Assembly (NCBI GenBank): GCA_017645785.1
Contig: JAGCNW010000019.1
Location: forward strand, 206,742-270,741
From: Treponema sp.
GTDB taxonomy: Bacteria; Spirochaetota; Spirochaetia; Treponematales; Treponemataceae
Direction: 5' to 3'
Length of the DNA stretch: 64,000 bases
In this document: positions 43,033-51,407 of the stretch, piece after piece
Layout: the number at the start of each line of letters is the position of its first letter
Position numbering within the stretch: position 1 is the stretch's first letter
The notes under the pieces: generated by a model
The model's input: the letters and a program-made list of their open reading frames with translations, nothing else
Told to the model about the DNA's origin: nothing
The model's database searches: none
Translations under genes and position numbers: made by a program

Positions 43033-43185
43033 AAACACGGACAAAAAGGGGCGGGACGCAGAAAAAAAAACTTGGGGGGACCCGTCAGCGAACGACTTGG
43101 CCACAGGCGTCAAGCCGAGAGCGGACGACGGGAGGCCCCGAGGGCTTTTTTTCGTCGCTGGGGCCCGCCATTTAAGTCCGTGTTT
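43033..43185. terminator. Structured gap between convergent fliJ and udk
   Basis: GGCCC-CGA-GGGCT followed by seven T (43133-43152) looks like the fliJ terminator. It lies inside a larger inverted repeat: AAACACGGAC (43033-43042) with GTCCGTGTTT (43176-43185), and GGGGCGGG (43048-43055) with CCCGCC (43164-43169). The outer arm overlaps the udk stop. Function beyond termination is unknown. Confidence 0.55.
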
Positions 43186-44842
43186 AGTATTTAAACGCGC
43201 TGCCGCCGATGAACTCGCGGATGATTGAGCGGTCGGGAACGGCCGTCGCGGGAATCGGCGGGAATGCGTTGAGGAAGCGCAAGAGGCGGCAAGCTTCCGA
43301 GTATTCTTTTTGTCCCGGATGGATGCAGCGCAAGAGCGGTTCCGCATAAACCTTAAGCACAGAAAGCTCGTAGTCCAAAGCGGTGTTCAAAATCGCGTCG
43401 GCGTTGTTCTGGAAGGGGAAGATGTGCAAGCGCTCTCCGCGGCGGACTGAATCCCACATGGCGATTGTGGCGGCCGCGCTCTTTCCTCTAAAGTTGTTGT
43501 CGCGAACGATGCGGCGGATCAAGCGGTTGTCGCTGGTCGAGATTCTGTTGTGCTCGTTGATGTTAAGCTGTGTAAGCGCCGAAAGGTAAAGCTTGAACTT
43601 GAGTTCCGGCTGGATAAGGTGGGTAAGCCTGTCGTTGAGGCCGTGAATTCCTTCCATAATCAAAATGTCGTTGGGGCCAAGCTGCAAGGTCTTTCCCTTG
43701 TATTCGCGGCTGCCTGTGACAAAGTTGTAGCTGGGAAGCTCGACTTTTTTTCCGGCGAACAAGTCCAAAAGGTTTTGGTTGATCAATTCGATGTCCAGCG
43801 CCTCGATGCACTCGTAGTCGTAGTTTCCGTTTTCGTCCTTGGGAGTGCGGTCGCGGCCGACGTAGTAGTCGTCAAGGCTGATTACTTTGGGCTTGTAGCC
43901 GATGGCCTGCAATTCCATCGCGAGTTTTTTGGCGCTGGTGGTTTTGCCGGAGCTTGAAGGGCCTGCAATCAATACCAAGCGGGTGGTGCCTCTGTTGTGG
44001 ATTTGGCTTGCGATGTCCGAAATGCACTTTTCTTGGAAGACTTCCGAAATGTTAATGAACTCGTCGGCCTCGCGGCTTGAGACAAGCTCGTTGAGCGAAG
44101 CGACGCTTGTTACGCCGATTTGCTTGCCCCATTTTTTTCCGCGGGCGTAGGTTTCGAACAATACCGGGTATTCCTTAAAGTCTTGAACGGTGTCCGGCTT
44201 TGAGCTGGACGGGAACAAAATCAAAAAGCCGTTCTTGTACTTTTGAAGCTTAAAGGCTCCCAAAGCGCCGGTGGAGACGAGCATCGGGCCGTAGTAAAGG
44301 TCGGTGTACTCGCCGATTGTGTTCATCTGGACGCGGGGAGGGCAAACGTAGTTGAGCTGCTTGCGGGTTTCCAAAAGGCCCAGATTTTCAAAAGTCTGGA
44401 TGGCCTGCTCGTAAGAGATAAAGTGCGTTTCAATCGGAACGTTCTTTTTGATTATGGCGTCCATTCTTTCCTTTAGGTCGCATACGAATTTTTCGGGAAC
44501 GTCGCTTCCGTCTTGGAATGAGTAGTAGTAAGCGTAACCAAAGGAGTTTTCGATGATGACGTTGTTGTTGGGATTAAGCTCGTGGGCGGCCGCGGCCAAG
44601 ATAAAGCAAAGGGTGCGGCGGTAAACCTGGCTTCCGTCCTTGCTGGACATCAAGACCGGCTCAAGCGTGGAGTCCACGAACAAGCCGCGGTTGAGAGAAA
44701 CGACTTCGTTGTTGGCGCGGACGGCGAAAATCTTTTCGGGCTTTTCGTCAAACTCGTTTATAAAGTCCGCGGGCGTTGAGCCTGTCGCGGCCTCGATTGT
44801 TTTTCCCGACGGGAAAGTGATTTTAATCTTGTAGCTTTGCAT
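43184..44842 (-). CDS. udk: Uridine kinase-like nucleoside kinase with N-terminal TGS and tRNA-synthetase-like domain
   Basis: 552 residues. The N-terminus KIKITFPSGKTIEAATGSTPADFINE is a TGS domain. A ThrRS/AlaRS-like second additional domain follows (HELNPNNNVIIENSFGYAYYY and similar). The C-terminal half is a uridine kinase fold with P-loop AGPSSSGKTTSAKKL (about residue 294), LDDYYVGRDRTPKDENGNYDYE and DILIMEGIHGLNDRL. This architecture is known as a long uridine-kinase-related form in spirochaetes and Thermotoga. AAAGGAGAAG precedes the ATG. It follows cdd by 25 nt, and together they fit pyrimidine salvage. Confidence 0.88.
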   Translation of the reverse strand: MQSYKIKITFPSGKTIEAATGSTPADFINEFDEKPEKIFAVRANNEVVSLNRGLFVDSTLEPVLMSSKDGSQVYRRTLCFILAAAAHELNPNNNVIIENSFGYAYYYSFQDGSDVPEKFVCDLKERMDAIIKKNVPIETHFISYEQAIQTFENLGLLETRKQLNYVCPPRVQMNTIGEYTDLYYGPMLVSTGALGAFKLQKYKNGFLILFPSSSKPDTVQDFKEYPVLFETYARGKKWGKQIGVTSVASLNELVSSREADEFINISEVFQEKCISDIASQIHNRGTTRLVLIAGPSSSGKTTSAKKLAMELQAIGYKPKVISLDDYYVGRDRTPKDENGNYDYECIEALDIELINQNLLDLFAGKKVELPSYNFVTGSREYKGKTLQLGPNDILIMEGIHGLNDRLTHLIQPELKFKLYLSALTQLNINEHNRISTSDNRLIRRIVRDNNFRGKSAAATIAMWDSVRRGERLHIFPFQNNADAILNTALDYELSVLKVYAEPLLRCIHPGQKEYSEACRLLRFLNAFPPIPATAVPDRSIIREFIGGSAFKY

Positions 44843-44867
44843 ATTCTTCTCCTTTATGTATGATTGG

Positions 44868-45290
44868 TCACTTGTCTAAGTCTGCCGCTCCAAAGCCGAG
44901 CGGAAGCAATTGTTCAAGCGTAAATTCCTTTATTTTGCCCAAGGCGTTTTGCAAAAGAATCTTGAATTTCTTGGGATTGCAAAATTCCATCATAACCTGG
45001 CGGCAAACTCCGCAAGGCGGGCAAAAGTCCTTTATGGCTCCATCCGGGCCGCCGACAATCGCGATGGCCTCAAACTGCCGTTCCCCGGAACTAACCGCGT
45101 TAAAAAACGCCGTCCGCTCCGCGCAATTGCTTGGCCCGTAGGCCGCGTTCTCGATGTTGCAGCCGCCAAAAACCTTTCCGCTTTTAGAAAGCAGCGCCGC
45201 TCCAACCTTAAAGTTAGAGTAGGGCGTGTACGAAAAGGCCAGCATATCCTTGGCTTTTTTTAGCAAGGCCTCTTTTTGAGCGTTATCCAT
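44868..45290 (-). CDS. cdd: Cytidine deaminase
   Basis: Deaminates cytidine and deoxycytidine to uridine and deoxyuridine. The zinc site is C56 with catalytic E58 in NCAERTAFFNA, plus C93 and C96 in PPCGVCRQVM. The 140-aa length fits the small homotetrameric form. YTPYSNFKVGAALL is the usual start region. It is first in a two-gene operon with udk. The start codon lies 6 nt from a perfect TATAAT, so the message is probably leaderless. Confidence 0.95.
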   Translation of the reverse strand: MDNAQKEALLKKAKDMLAFSYTPYSNFKVGAALLSKSGKVFGGCNIENAAYGPSNCAERTAFFNAVSSGERQFEAIAIVGGPDGAIKDFCPPCGVCRQVMMEFCNPKKFKILLQNALGKIKEFTLEQLLPLGFGAADLDK

Positions 45291-45296
45291 TCTTCT

Positions 45297-45324
45297 ATTA
45301 TATCATATTTTTAGTTAAACGCAA
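45297..45324 (-). promoter_or_regulatory. cdd-udk promoter, predicting a leaderless mRNA
   Basis: Minus strand: TTGCGT (45324-45319), 16-nt spacer, TATAAT (45302-45297), 6 nt, ATG at 45290. Confidence 0.7.
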
Positions 45325-45338
45325 GAAAAAAAGCGCCC

Positions 45339-45367
45339 TTGAAATTTCCGGGCAAATTCTATACAAT
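45339..45367 (+). promoter_or_regulatory. scpB promoter, predicting a leader of about 2 nt
   Basis: TTGAAA (45339-45344), 17-nt spacer, TACAAT (45362-45367), 8 nt, ATG at 45376. It is back to back with the cdd promoter, the -35 boxes being 14 nt apart. Confidence 0.65.
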
Positions 45368-45375
45368 TCCCCATT

Positions 45376-45921
45376 ATGGAAATGAATCTTGACAACGAAG
45401 CGGCCCTTATAGAGGCCATATTGTTTTTGGAAAGCGAGCCTTTGGCCGAAAAATCCTTGGCGATGATTTCGGGCCTTTCGGAAGAAATCGTTCAAAAGGC
45501 TCTTGAAGCGTTAAAACAAAAGTATTCGGCCGAAAATTCCGGCCTGGAATTGCAAATGATTACGGGCGGCTGGGCCTTGACCCCCAAAAAGAAAATCTGG
45601 GACTTGGTCAAGGAGCGTTACGGCTCAAAGAGCGAAGGCCACCTTTCCCGCAGCGCGATGGAAACCCTCAGCATCATCGCTTATTCGCAGCCAATCACCC
45701 GCGCCGAGATAGAGAGCATCCGCGGAGTCAGCGCCGACAATATGATTCGTCTTTTGCTGGAACGCAACTTGATCAAGGAATTCGGCAAAAAAGACGTTCC
45801 CGGAAAGCCCACCCTTTACGCGACGACAAAGGAATTCCTAAAATTCTTCCGCCTCAATTCAATCGCGGATTTGCCAAAGTTGGACCAAGAAGAGCAGGAG
45901 AGGTTCGAGCTTGCCAGATAA
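45376..45921 (+). CDS. scpB: Segregation and condensation protein ScpB
   Basis: Kleisin-associated winged-helix subunit of the SMC-ScpAB condensin. Family sequences seen: LIEAILFLESEPLAEKSLA, GLELQMITGGWALTPKK, SRSAMETLSIIAYSQPITRAEIESIRGV, GRP-like DVPGKPTLYATTKEFLKFF. Length 181 aa. ATG 45376 is preferred because the promoter ends just before it; ATG 45382 is also in frame. scpA is not in the window. It overlaps rluB by 11 nt, the usual scpB-rluB order. Confidence 0.93.
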   Translation: MEMNLDNEAALIEAILFLESEPLAEKSLAMISGLSEEIVQKALEALKQKYSAENSGLELQMITGGWALTPKKKIWDLVKERYGSKSEGHLSRSAMETLSIIAYSQPITRAEIESIRGVSADNMIRLLLERNLIKEFGKKDVPGKPTLYATTKEFLKFFRLNSIADLPKLDQEEQERFELAR

Positions 45922-46657
45922 TTCCAAAAATCCGGACGGCTTGGAGCGATTGCAGGCCTTTTTGGCCCACGCCGGAGTGGCCAGCCGCCGGGCCAGCGAA
46001 AAAATCATTTTGGAAGGCCGCGTTTCTGTGAACGGAACGGCAATCACGGAGCTTGGAACAAAGGTGGGGCCGGGCGACAAGGTTTTTGTGGACGGAAAGC
46101 AGGTTTTTGCCGAATCCGCCAAGCGCTACGTTTTGCTCAACAAGCCGGTGGGCTACGTTTGCTCGATGTCCGACGAAAAAGGCCGCCCCGTGGCCGCCGA
46201 CATTTTAAAGGACAAGTACAAGGAGCGCCTTTACAACGTTGGCCGCTTGGACATGTTCAGCTGCGGCCTGATTATTTTTACCAACGACGGCGACTTTGCC
46301 AAAAAGCTTTCGCATCCCAGCGCGGAGATAGAAAAAGAATACGTGGTTGACACAAGCCTTCCTTTGCCCCGCGGCTTGGACCAAGACTTTGAAAGGGGAA
46401 TGCGGGTTGACGGAGTCTTTTACAAGGCCAAAAGCGCCCGCGAGCTTAATTCCCACAGAATGGCGGTCGTTTTAATAGAGGGAAAGAACCGCGAAATCAG
46501 GCGCGTTTTTGAGTCCCGCGGGGCGGCGATCAAGCGTCTTTGCCGCGTGCGCATCGGAAACATCAACATAAACGAGATGGCCCCCGGAGAATTCCGCGAC
46601 CTTGAGCCTTTTGAGGTTGACGAGCTCCTTGGCCAGGCCACCACGCATGAGTTGTAA
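45911..46657 (+). CDS. rluB: rRNA pseudouridine synthase, RluB/RsuA type
   Basis: Converts a uridine of rRNA (23S, if RluB) to pseudouridine. An S4 RNA-binding domain (LERLQAFLAHAGVASRRASEKII, in parts) is followed by the catalytic domain with VGRLDMFSCGLIIFTNDG; the Asp of GRLD is the catalytic residue, and MFSC replaces the more common TxT. KNREIRRVFES is also conserved. The start is TTG 45911 inside scpB, with AGGAGAGG 7 nt before it. RluB rather than RsuA is inferred from the scpB context. Confidence 0.88.
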   Translation: MPDNSKNPDGLERLQAFLAHAGVASRRASEKIILEGRVSVNGTAITELGTKVGPGDKVFVDGKQVFAESAKRYVLLNKPVGYVCSMSDEKGRPVAADILKDKYKERLYNVGRLDMFSCGLIIFTNDGDFAKKLSHPSAEIEKEYVVDTSLPLPRGLDQDFERGMRVDGVFYKAKSARELNSHRMAVVLIEGKNREIRRVFESRGAAIKRLCRVRIGNININEMAPGEFRDLEPFEVDELLGQATTHEL

Positions 46658-46662
46658 AACAA

Positions 46663-46732
46663 TGTCATTGCCCGACTTGATCGGGCAATCCTTTGGACAA
46701 AAGATGTCCGGGTCAAGCCCGAACATGACATT
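46663..46732. repeat. MITE copy reduced to its ends, plus TCAAG-loop module
   Basis: 46663-46693 reads TGTCATTGCCCGACTTGA then TCGGGCAATC, i.e. the two ends of the elements at 26703 and 31795 joined without the interior. 46694-46732 is the inverted copy of the module at 26800-26838 (GTCCGGG-TCAAG-CCCGAAC). Together they fill the rluB-cmk gap. Confidence 0.75.
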
Positions 46733-46749
46733 TTTGATAGGAGAAAATT

Positions 46750-47379
46750 ATGATTATCGCAATTGACGGACCCGCAGGAACGGGAAAAAGCACCATCGCA
46801 GGCATCATAGCCAAAAAATTGGGCATAACTTACCTTAATTCGGGTAGCTTTTACCGCGCCATAACCTTGGCCTGCCTTGAAAATTCGATAGACATAAGCG
46901 ACGCGGCCGCCGTCATAGACTTTGCCAAGACGCTCACCCTTGACTACAAGGATTCCCGCTTGATTCTTAACGGCGTTGACGTCGAGGACCGCCTCCACGA
47001 GGACAAGGTCAGCGCCAACACCTCGCAAGTAAGCGCGATTCCCCAAATCCGCCAAATCGCCGACGCCCGCATGCACGAAATAACCAAAAGCCAAAGCATC
47101 GTCTGCGAGGGCAGGGACATGACAACCGTCGTGTTCCCCGAAGCCGAGCACAAGTTTTACCTTGACGCTTCCCTCGAAGTGCAAGCACAGCGCCGCTTTG
47201 ACCAGGGCGTCAGCGGAATGACCCTTGAGGAAATAAAGGAAGCCATAAAAAAGCGCGACGAGATGGACAAAAACAAGACTGTCGGAGCCTTGAAGCGGGC
47301 TCCCGACGCTACTTATATTGACACGAGCCGCTTGACTATAGAAGAAGTTTGTGATAAAATACTTAGCAAAATTCACTAG
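46750..47379 (+). CDS. cmk: Cytidylate kinase
   Basis: Phosphorylates CMP and dCMP with ATP. P-loop GPAGTGKST (residues 7-15), LNSGSFYRAITLACLE, CEGRDMTTVVFPEAEHKFYLDAS and the lid region RFDQGVSGMTLEEIKEAIKKRD are all typical. 209 aa. AGGAGA precedes the ATG, just after a repeat that separates it from rluB. rpsA follows after 15 nt, the same cmk-rpsA pairing as in E. coli. CMP produced by salvage links it functionally to cdd-udk. Confidence 0.95.
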   Translation: MIIAIDGPAGTGKSTIAGIIAKKLGITYLNSGSFYRAITLACLENSIDISDAAAVIDFAKTLTLDYKDSRLILNGVDVEDRLHEDKVSANTSQVSAIPQIRQIADARMHEITKSQSIVCEGRDMTTVVFPEAEHKFYLDASLEVQAQRRFDQGVSGMTLEEIKEAIKKRDEMDKNKTVGALKRAPDATYIDTSRLTIEEVCDKILSKIH

Positions 47380-47394
47380 TGAAAAGGATAAAAA

Positions 47395-49113
47395 ATGGAA
47401 AAGATGGAAGTGGAAACGGACGAAGCCCAGAACTCAAAGGACTCAATCCAAACACAATTAGAGGAGTCTCTCAACAATCTCAAGCCTCTTGAGGACGGCC
47501 AGCTTGTTGACGGATCAGTCATCGCTGTAACGGACGAGTATGTCTTCATCGACATTGGATACAAGTCCGAGGGAAAAATTCCCGTCTCGGAATTCGCCGG
47601 CTCTTTGCCTAAGACTGGAGACGTGGTAACAGTAGTCCTCATCAGAAAAGACGGAAGAAACGGTCCCGAAGTTTCTAAAGCAAAGGCAGACGCCAAGCAA
47701 ATGTGGAAAGACGTTCGCAAGGCGTTTGACGAAAAGACGGTTGTTGACGGAACGATCGAAAAGGTTGTCAAAGGCGGCTTTGAAGTCGCGCTTGGCGGCG
47801 ACATTCACGCGTTCCTCCCGATCAGCCAGTCTGACAGCCAGAAGGTTGAAAAGCCCGAAAGCTTGCTTGGAACAAAGGGCAAATTTTATATAGAGCGCCT
47901 CTACTCTGACAACAAGGCCAACGTGGTTGTAAACCGCCGCCGCTACTTGGAAGAGCAGATGAACGGAGCCCGCGACAAGTTCTTTGCCGAGACTCAAATC
48001 GGCGACAGCGTTAAGGGCGTAGTTAAGAGCTTCACAAGCTTTGGCGCCTTCATCGACTTGGGCGGCTTTGACGGCTTGCTCCACATCAACGACATGAGCT
48101 GGGGCCACGTAACTCGCCCCAAAGACTTTGTAAAGAAGGGCCAGGAAATCGAGCTCAAGGTTATCCGCCTTGATCCCGAAGAAAAGCGCATCAACCTTTC
48201 TCTCAAGCACTTTGCCGAAGATCCGTGGGTTCACTTTGAAGAAAAGTACCATGTCAACGACATTGTCAAGGGAAAGGTTACAAAGCTCACGGACTTTGGC
48301 GCCTTCATCGAGTTGGAAGAGGGAATCGAGGGCTTGGCCCACATTTCCGAATTCAGCTGGACAAAGAAAGTCAACAAACCTTCTGACGTTCTTAAGATCG
48401 GCGACGAAATCGAATGCATGATCTTGGGATACGACATTCAGGCCGGCCGCGTTTCGCTTGGACTTAAGCAAGTTACTGAGAATCCTTGGGATTCAATCGC
48501 CGAAAAATATCCTGTCGGAACTAAGATTCACGGAAAGGTCGTCAAGATCACAAATTCTGGCGCCTTCATTTCCATCGAAGACGGAATCGACGGCTTCTTG
48601 CACGGAGACGACATTTCTTGGACAAAGAAGGTTAAGCATCCGGGCAGCGAGCTCAAGGTTGACCAGGAAGTTGACGCCGTTGTCATCGAGAACGATCCCG
48701 AACAGCGCCGCATCAAGGTTGGCCTCAAGCAGTTGACTGACGATCCTTGGCAGAAGTTTGCCGAAGAGTATCAGCCCGGCTCGACATTGGAAGGCGAGAT
48801 CACTTCCATCACCGACTTTGGCGTCTTTGTAAAGACTCCGGTTGGAATCGAAGGCCTCATCAACAAGTCAAACCTCAGCGAAGACCGCGAGACTCCCTAC
48901 GAGGAAGCGGTAAAGAAGTACAAGGTTGGCGACAAGATCAACGTATACGTTGTTGACGTTAAGAAAGACAAAGAGCAGGTTGCCTTTAGCGTTCGCGAAT
49001 TCAAGAAGAAGCAGCAGCGCGACGAGATCAGCCAGTACATGAGCTCGTCTTCAAACGACGACGACGGAGCCTATACTTTGGGCGACGCGCTTAACGCCAA
49101 AAAGGACAACTAG
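47395..49113 (+). CDS. rpsA: 30S ribosomal protein S1
   Basis: mRNA-binding ribosomal protein with six S1 repeats over 572 residues. Clear units include VKGVVKSFTSFGAFIDLGG FDGLLH, VKGKVTKLTDFGAFIELEEG, IHGKVVKITNSGAFISIEDG and LEGEITSITDFGVFVKTPVG. The acidic N-terminal 40 residues precede repeat 1, and the C-terminus is a Ser/Asp-rich tail. The many leaderless or SD-less genes in this window make S1 of some interest for initiation. It starts 15 nt after cmk; a weak AAGGA precedes the ATG. Confidence 0.96.
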   Translation: MEKMEVETDEAQNSKDSIQTQLEESLNNLKPLEDGQLVDGSVIAVTDEYVFIDIGYKSEGKIPVSEFAGSLPKTGDVVTVVLIRKDGRNGPEVSKAKADAKQMWKDVRKAFDEKTVVDGTIEKVVKGGFEVALGGDIHAFLPISQSDSQKVEKPESLLGTKGKFYIERLYSDNKANVVVNRRRYLEEQMNGARDKFFAETQIGDSVKGVVKSFTSFGAFIDLGGFDGLLHINDMSWGHVTRPKDFVKKGQEIELKVIRLDPEEKRINLSLKHFAEDPWVHFEEKYHVNDIVKGKVTKLTDFGAFIELEEGIEGLAHISEFSWTKKVNKPSDVLKIGDEIECMILGYDIQAGRVSLGLKQVTENPWDSIAEKYPVGTKIHGKVVKITNSGAFISIEDGIDGFLHGDDISWTKKVKHPGSELKVDQEVDAVVIENDPEQRRIKVGLKQLTDDPWQKFAEEYQPGSTLEGEITSITDFGVFVKTPVGIEGLINKSNLSEDRETPYEEAVKKYKVGDKINVYVVDVKKDKEQVAFSVREFKKKQQRDEISQYMSSSSNDDDGAYTLGDALNAKKDN

Positions 49114-49124
49114 CGCGAGCCTAG

Positions 49125-50660
49125 ATGAGCGTGGGCGAACTTGTTTATACAGACAAACTCAAAGCGCTCATCGACATCAGCGCCGGAATCAACTTAAAGT
49201 TTTCCGACGTTGACGCCTTGATGGTCTACATTCTTGAAGCGGCGATGAAGCTGATCGAATGCGAGTCCTCTTCGCTTTTGCTCGCGCAAAAGGGCGGGAA
49301 CTGCTTGCGTTTTGCGGTGGCTTTGGGTCCCAAAGGCGCCGAAGCAAAAAACATCGTCGTTGACAAGAACAGTTTGGCCGGCTGGGTTGCCCAGCACAAA
49401 AAGCCCTTGCTTTTGAACGACGCCAACAAGGACGAGCGCTTTTTTGACCGCGTTCAGAACAAAACCGGCTACATTACAAACACGATGATCGCGCTTCCCA
49501 TGACAAACGGAGACGAGTTCATCGGCGTAATAGAATTGATAAACAAAACGGGCGGCAGGGAATTTAGTTCCGAAGACCTTGAGCTTATGACGATTTTGGC
49601 AAAGCACGCCGGAATCGCCTACGCCAACGCCGCCAGTTATCGCGACGCCAAAGACACAATCTTTGCGCTGAACGACAACATAAAGCAGGGCGGGGAATAC
49701 CACGTTTTTATCGCAAAAAGCGCGGTGATCGCCGATCTGGCGCGGGTGGCTGACGCGGCTGCCAAAACCACTTCTTCTGTTTTGATTACCGGAGAAAGCG
49801 GCGTTGGCAAGGAACTTTTCGCCGAGCAGCTGCACTTGCGAAGCCCAAGACGGGACAAGCCTTTTGTCCGCGTTAACTGCGCGGCCCTAAGCCAGTCCCT
49901 TTTGGAAGACGAGCTTTTTGGACACGCAAAGGGCGCCTACACTGACGCTTCCACTTGTCGAAAGGGCCGCTTTGAGATGGCCGACGGCGGAACGCTTTTC
50001 TTGGACGAGATTGGCGAGATTCCGTTGGAACTGCAGGCAAAACTGCTGAGGGCCATTCAAGACAAAAAATTTGAGCGCGTCGGTTCCAGCGAGACTATAA
50101 GCGTCGACGTTAGAATCGTGTGCGCCACAAATAAAGATTTGGAGCTAATGGTCAAGGAAGGAAAATTCCGTGACGATTTGTTCTACAGGCTGAACGTCGT
50201 TCCGCTTAGGATTCCTCCTTTGAGGGAACGACGCGACGACATTTTGCCCTTGGCGGAATACTTTTTGCAAAAGTTTTCCGGCGAGACAAAAAAGAATTTC
50301 AAGGGGTTTACCGACGACGCGACCACGGCCTTGTACAATTGCTATTGGCCGGGAAATGTCCGCGAGTTGGAAAACTCCATAGAAAGGGCTTGCGTTCTGG
50401 GAACGCCTCCCTTTATAAGCGCGCAAAACCTTCAGATTTCCGCGGAGCTTTCTAGCGGTCCTGAAAGTTCTGTTACGCAGCGGGGCTTTGTTCCCCAAAG
50501 CGGACAAACGCTTAAAGACGCGATGAACGAGTTTAAAAAATACTACGTTGAGCGCGCCTTGCAGACAAGAGGCGGAAAGCAGGCTGACGTCGCCGCGTCG
50601 CTTGGCATCCAAAGGACCTACCTTTCGCGCTTGTTGGTGGAATTGGGAATTAGACAGTAA
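49125..50660 (+). CDS. GAF-AAA+ transcriptional activator of the sigma-54 type with altered GAFTGA loop
   Basis: 511 residues: an N-terminal GAF sensor domain (about 20-170), an AAA+ domain with Walker A GESGVGKE (223-230) and Walker B LFLDE (291-295), and a C-terminal Fis-type helix-turn-helix ([22 protein letters not shown]). The loop that contacts sigma-54 reads GAYTDA (270-275) in place of GAFTGA, changing the second Gly to Asp. R-finger region [26 protein letters not shown] is normal. NifA-like layout; ligand and targets unknown. It starts 11 nt after rpsA, with no strong ribosome site. Confidence 0.9.
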   Translation: MSVGELVYTDKLKALIDISAGINLKFSDVDALMVYILEAAMKLIECESSSLLLAQKGGNCLRFAVALGPKGAEAKNIVVDKNSLAGWVAQHKKPLLLNDANKDERFFDRVQNKTGYITNTMIALPMTNGDEFIGVIELINKTGGREFSSEDLELMTILAKHAGIAYANAASYRDAKDTIFALNDNIKQGGEYHVFIAKSAVIADLARVADAAAKTTSSVLITGESGVGKELFAEQLHLRSPRRDKPFVRVNCAALSQSLLEDELFGHAKGAYTDASTCRKGRFEMADGGTLFLDEIGEIPLELQAKLLRAIQDKKFERVGSSETISVDVRIVCATNKDLELMVKEGKFRDDLFYRLNVVPLRIPPLRERRDDILPLAEYFLQKFSGETKKNFKGFTDDATTALYNCYWPGNVRELENSIERACVLGTPPFISAQNLQISAELSSGPESSVTQRGFVPQSGQTLKDAMNEFKKYYVERALQTRGGKQADVAASLGIQRTYLSRLLVELGIRQ

Positions 50661-50677
50661 TTTTTTTGGAGAATATT

Positions 50678-51388
50678 ATGGCTGACAATGTCGTAAAAAT
50701 GAAGGGCTCCGCCGCCGAAAAGAAAAACCTTAGCGGCGAGCAAAAGCTTGGCGAGTTTTTGAGCAAGAACTTTAAGGTCCTTGTTGCCGTTCTTGGCGCC
50801 GTCATCGCGGTGATTGTGGCTTATGTCGTTTACTTTTATGTGTCCACATCGCTTGTTCGCAAGGGCTTGGACAAGGTTGAAGTGATTGAATACTCTTTTA
50901 CAAAAGACGCTTCTTCCATCGACGCCAGCGAATTGGTCTCAAGGCAAGAAACTGCTTTGAAGAACTTGACTCCTTATTTGAACAAGGGCGGAATTGTTGG
51001 AGCCCGCGCCAATATGTTGGCCGCCGACATTTACGGCCAAAAGAAAGACTGGCAGGCTTCAAAAGACGCTTGGCTTAAGGCGGCCTCAAAGCGCAAGGGA
51101 ACTTACCTTGAGTCTTTGTGCAACTTTAACGCCGCGGCGGCCTATGAAGAGTTGGGACAAAGCCAAGAGGCGCTTGCCCTTTACGAAAAAGTTTCGGCCG
51201 ACAAAAACTTTGTTGACAGAAGCCGCGCTTACTTTAACGCCGGCCGCCTAAAGGAAGACGCCGGAGATTTTGAAGGCGCCAAAGTTTTCTACAAAGCCAT
51301 CGGCGAGTTGGGCAACGCCAACGATTCTTGGAACGACTTGGCCAAGACGCGCTTGATTGACTTGGAAAACAAGGGCAAAATAAAATAA
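50678..51388 (+). CDS. Membrane-anchored TPR protein
   Basis: 236 residues: a short cytoplasmic N-terminus, one membrane helix (about 33-55, VLVAVLGAVIAVIVAYVVYFY in parts), then TPR-like helical repeats (ANMLAADIYGQKKDWQASKDAW, LCNFNAAAAYEELGQSQEALALYEK, AYFNAGRLKEDAGDFEGAKVFY). The topology is like YfgM/BepA-type periplasmic TPR proteins that associate with chaperones, but no specific function can be given. ATG 50678 follows GGAGAAT; the in-frame TTG at 50666 overlaps the ribosome site. It lies 17 nt after the activator gene. Confidence 0.8.
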   Translation: MADNVVKMKGSAAEKKNLSGEQKLGEFLSKNFKVLVAVLGAVIAVIVAYVVYFYVSTSLVRKGLDKVEVIEYSFTKDASSIDASELVSRQETALKNLTPYLNKGGIVGARANMLAADIYGQKKDWQASKDAWLKAASKRKGTYLESLCNFNAAAAYEELGQSQEALALYEKVSADKNFVDRSRAYFNAGRLKEDAGDFEGAKVFYKAIGELGNANDSWNDLAKTRLIDLENKGKIK

Positions 51389-51407
51389 GCTTTTGGGGGA
51401 GGGCGCT

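Noticed and set aside
46420..47376. 318-residue minus-strand frame across rluB and cmk
   Set aside because: Antisense to two conserved genes and runs through the repeat at 46663-46732.
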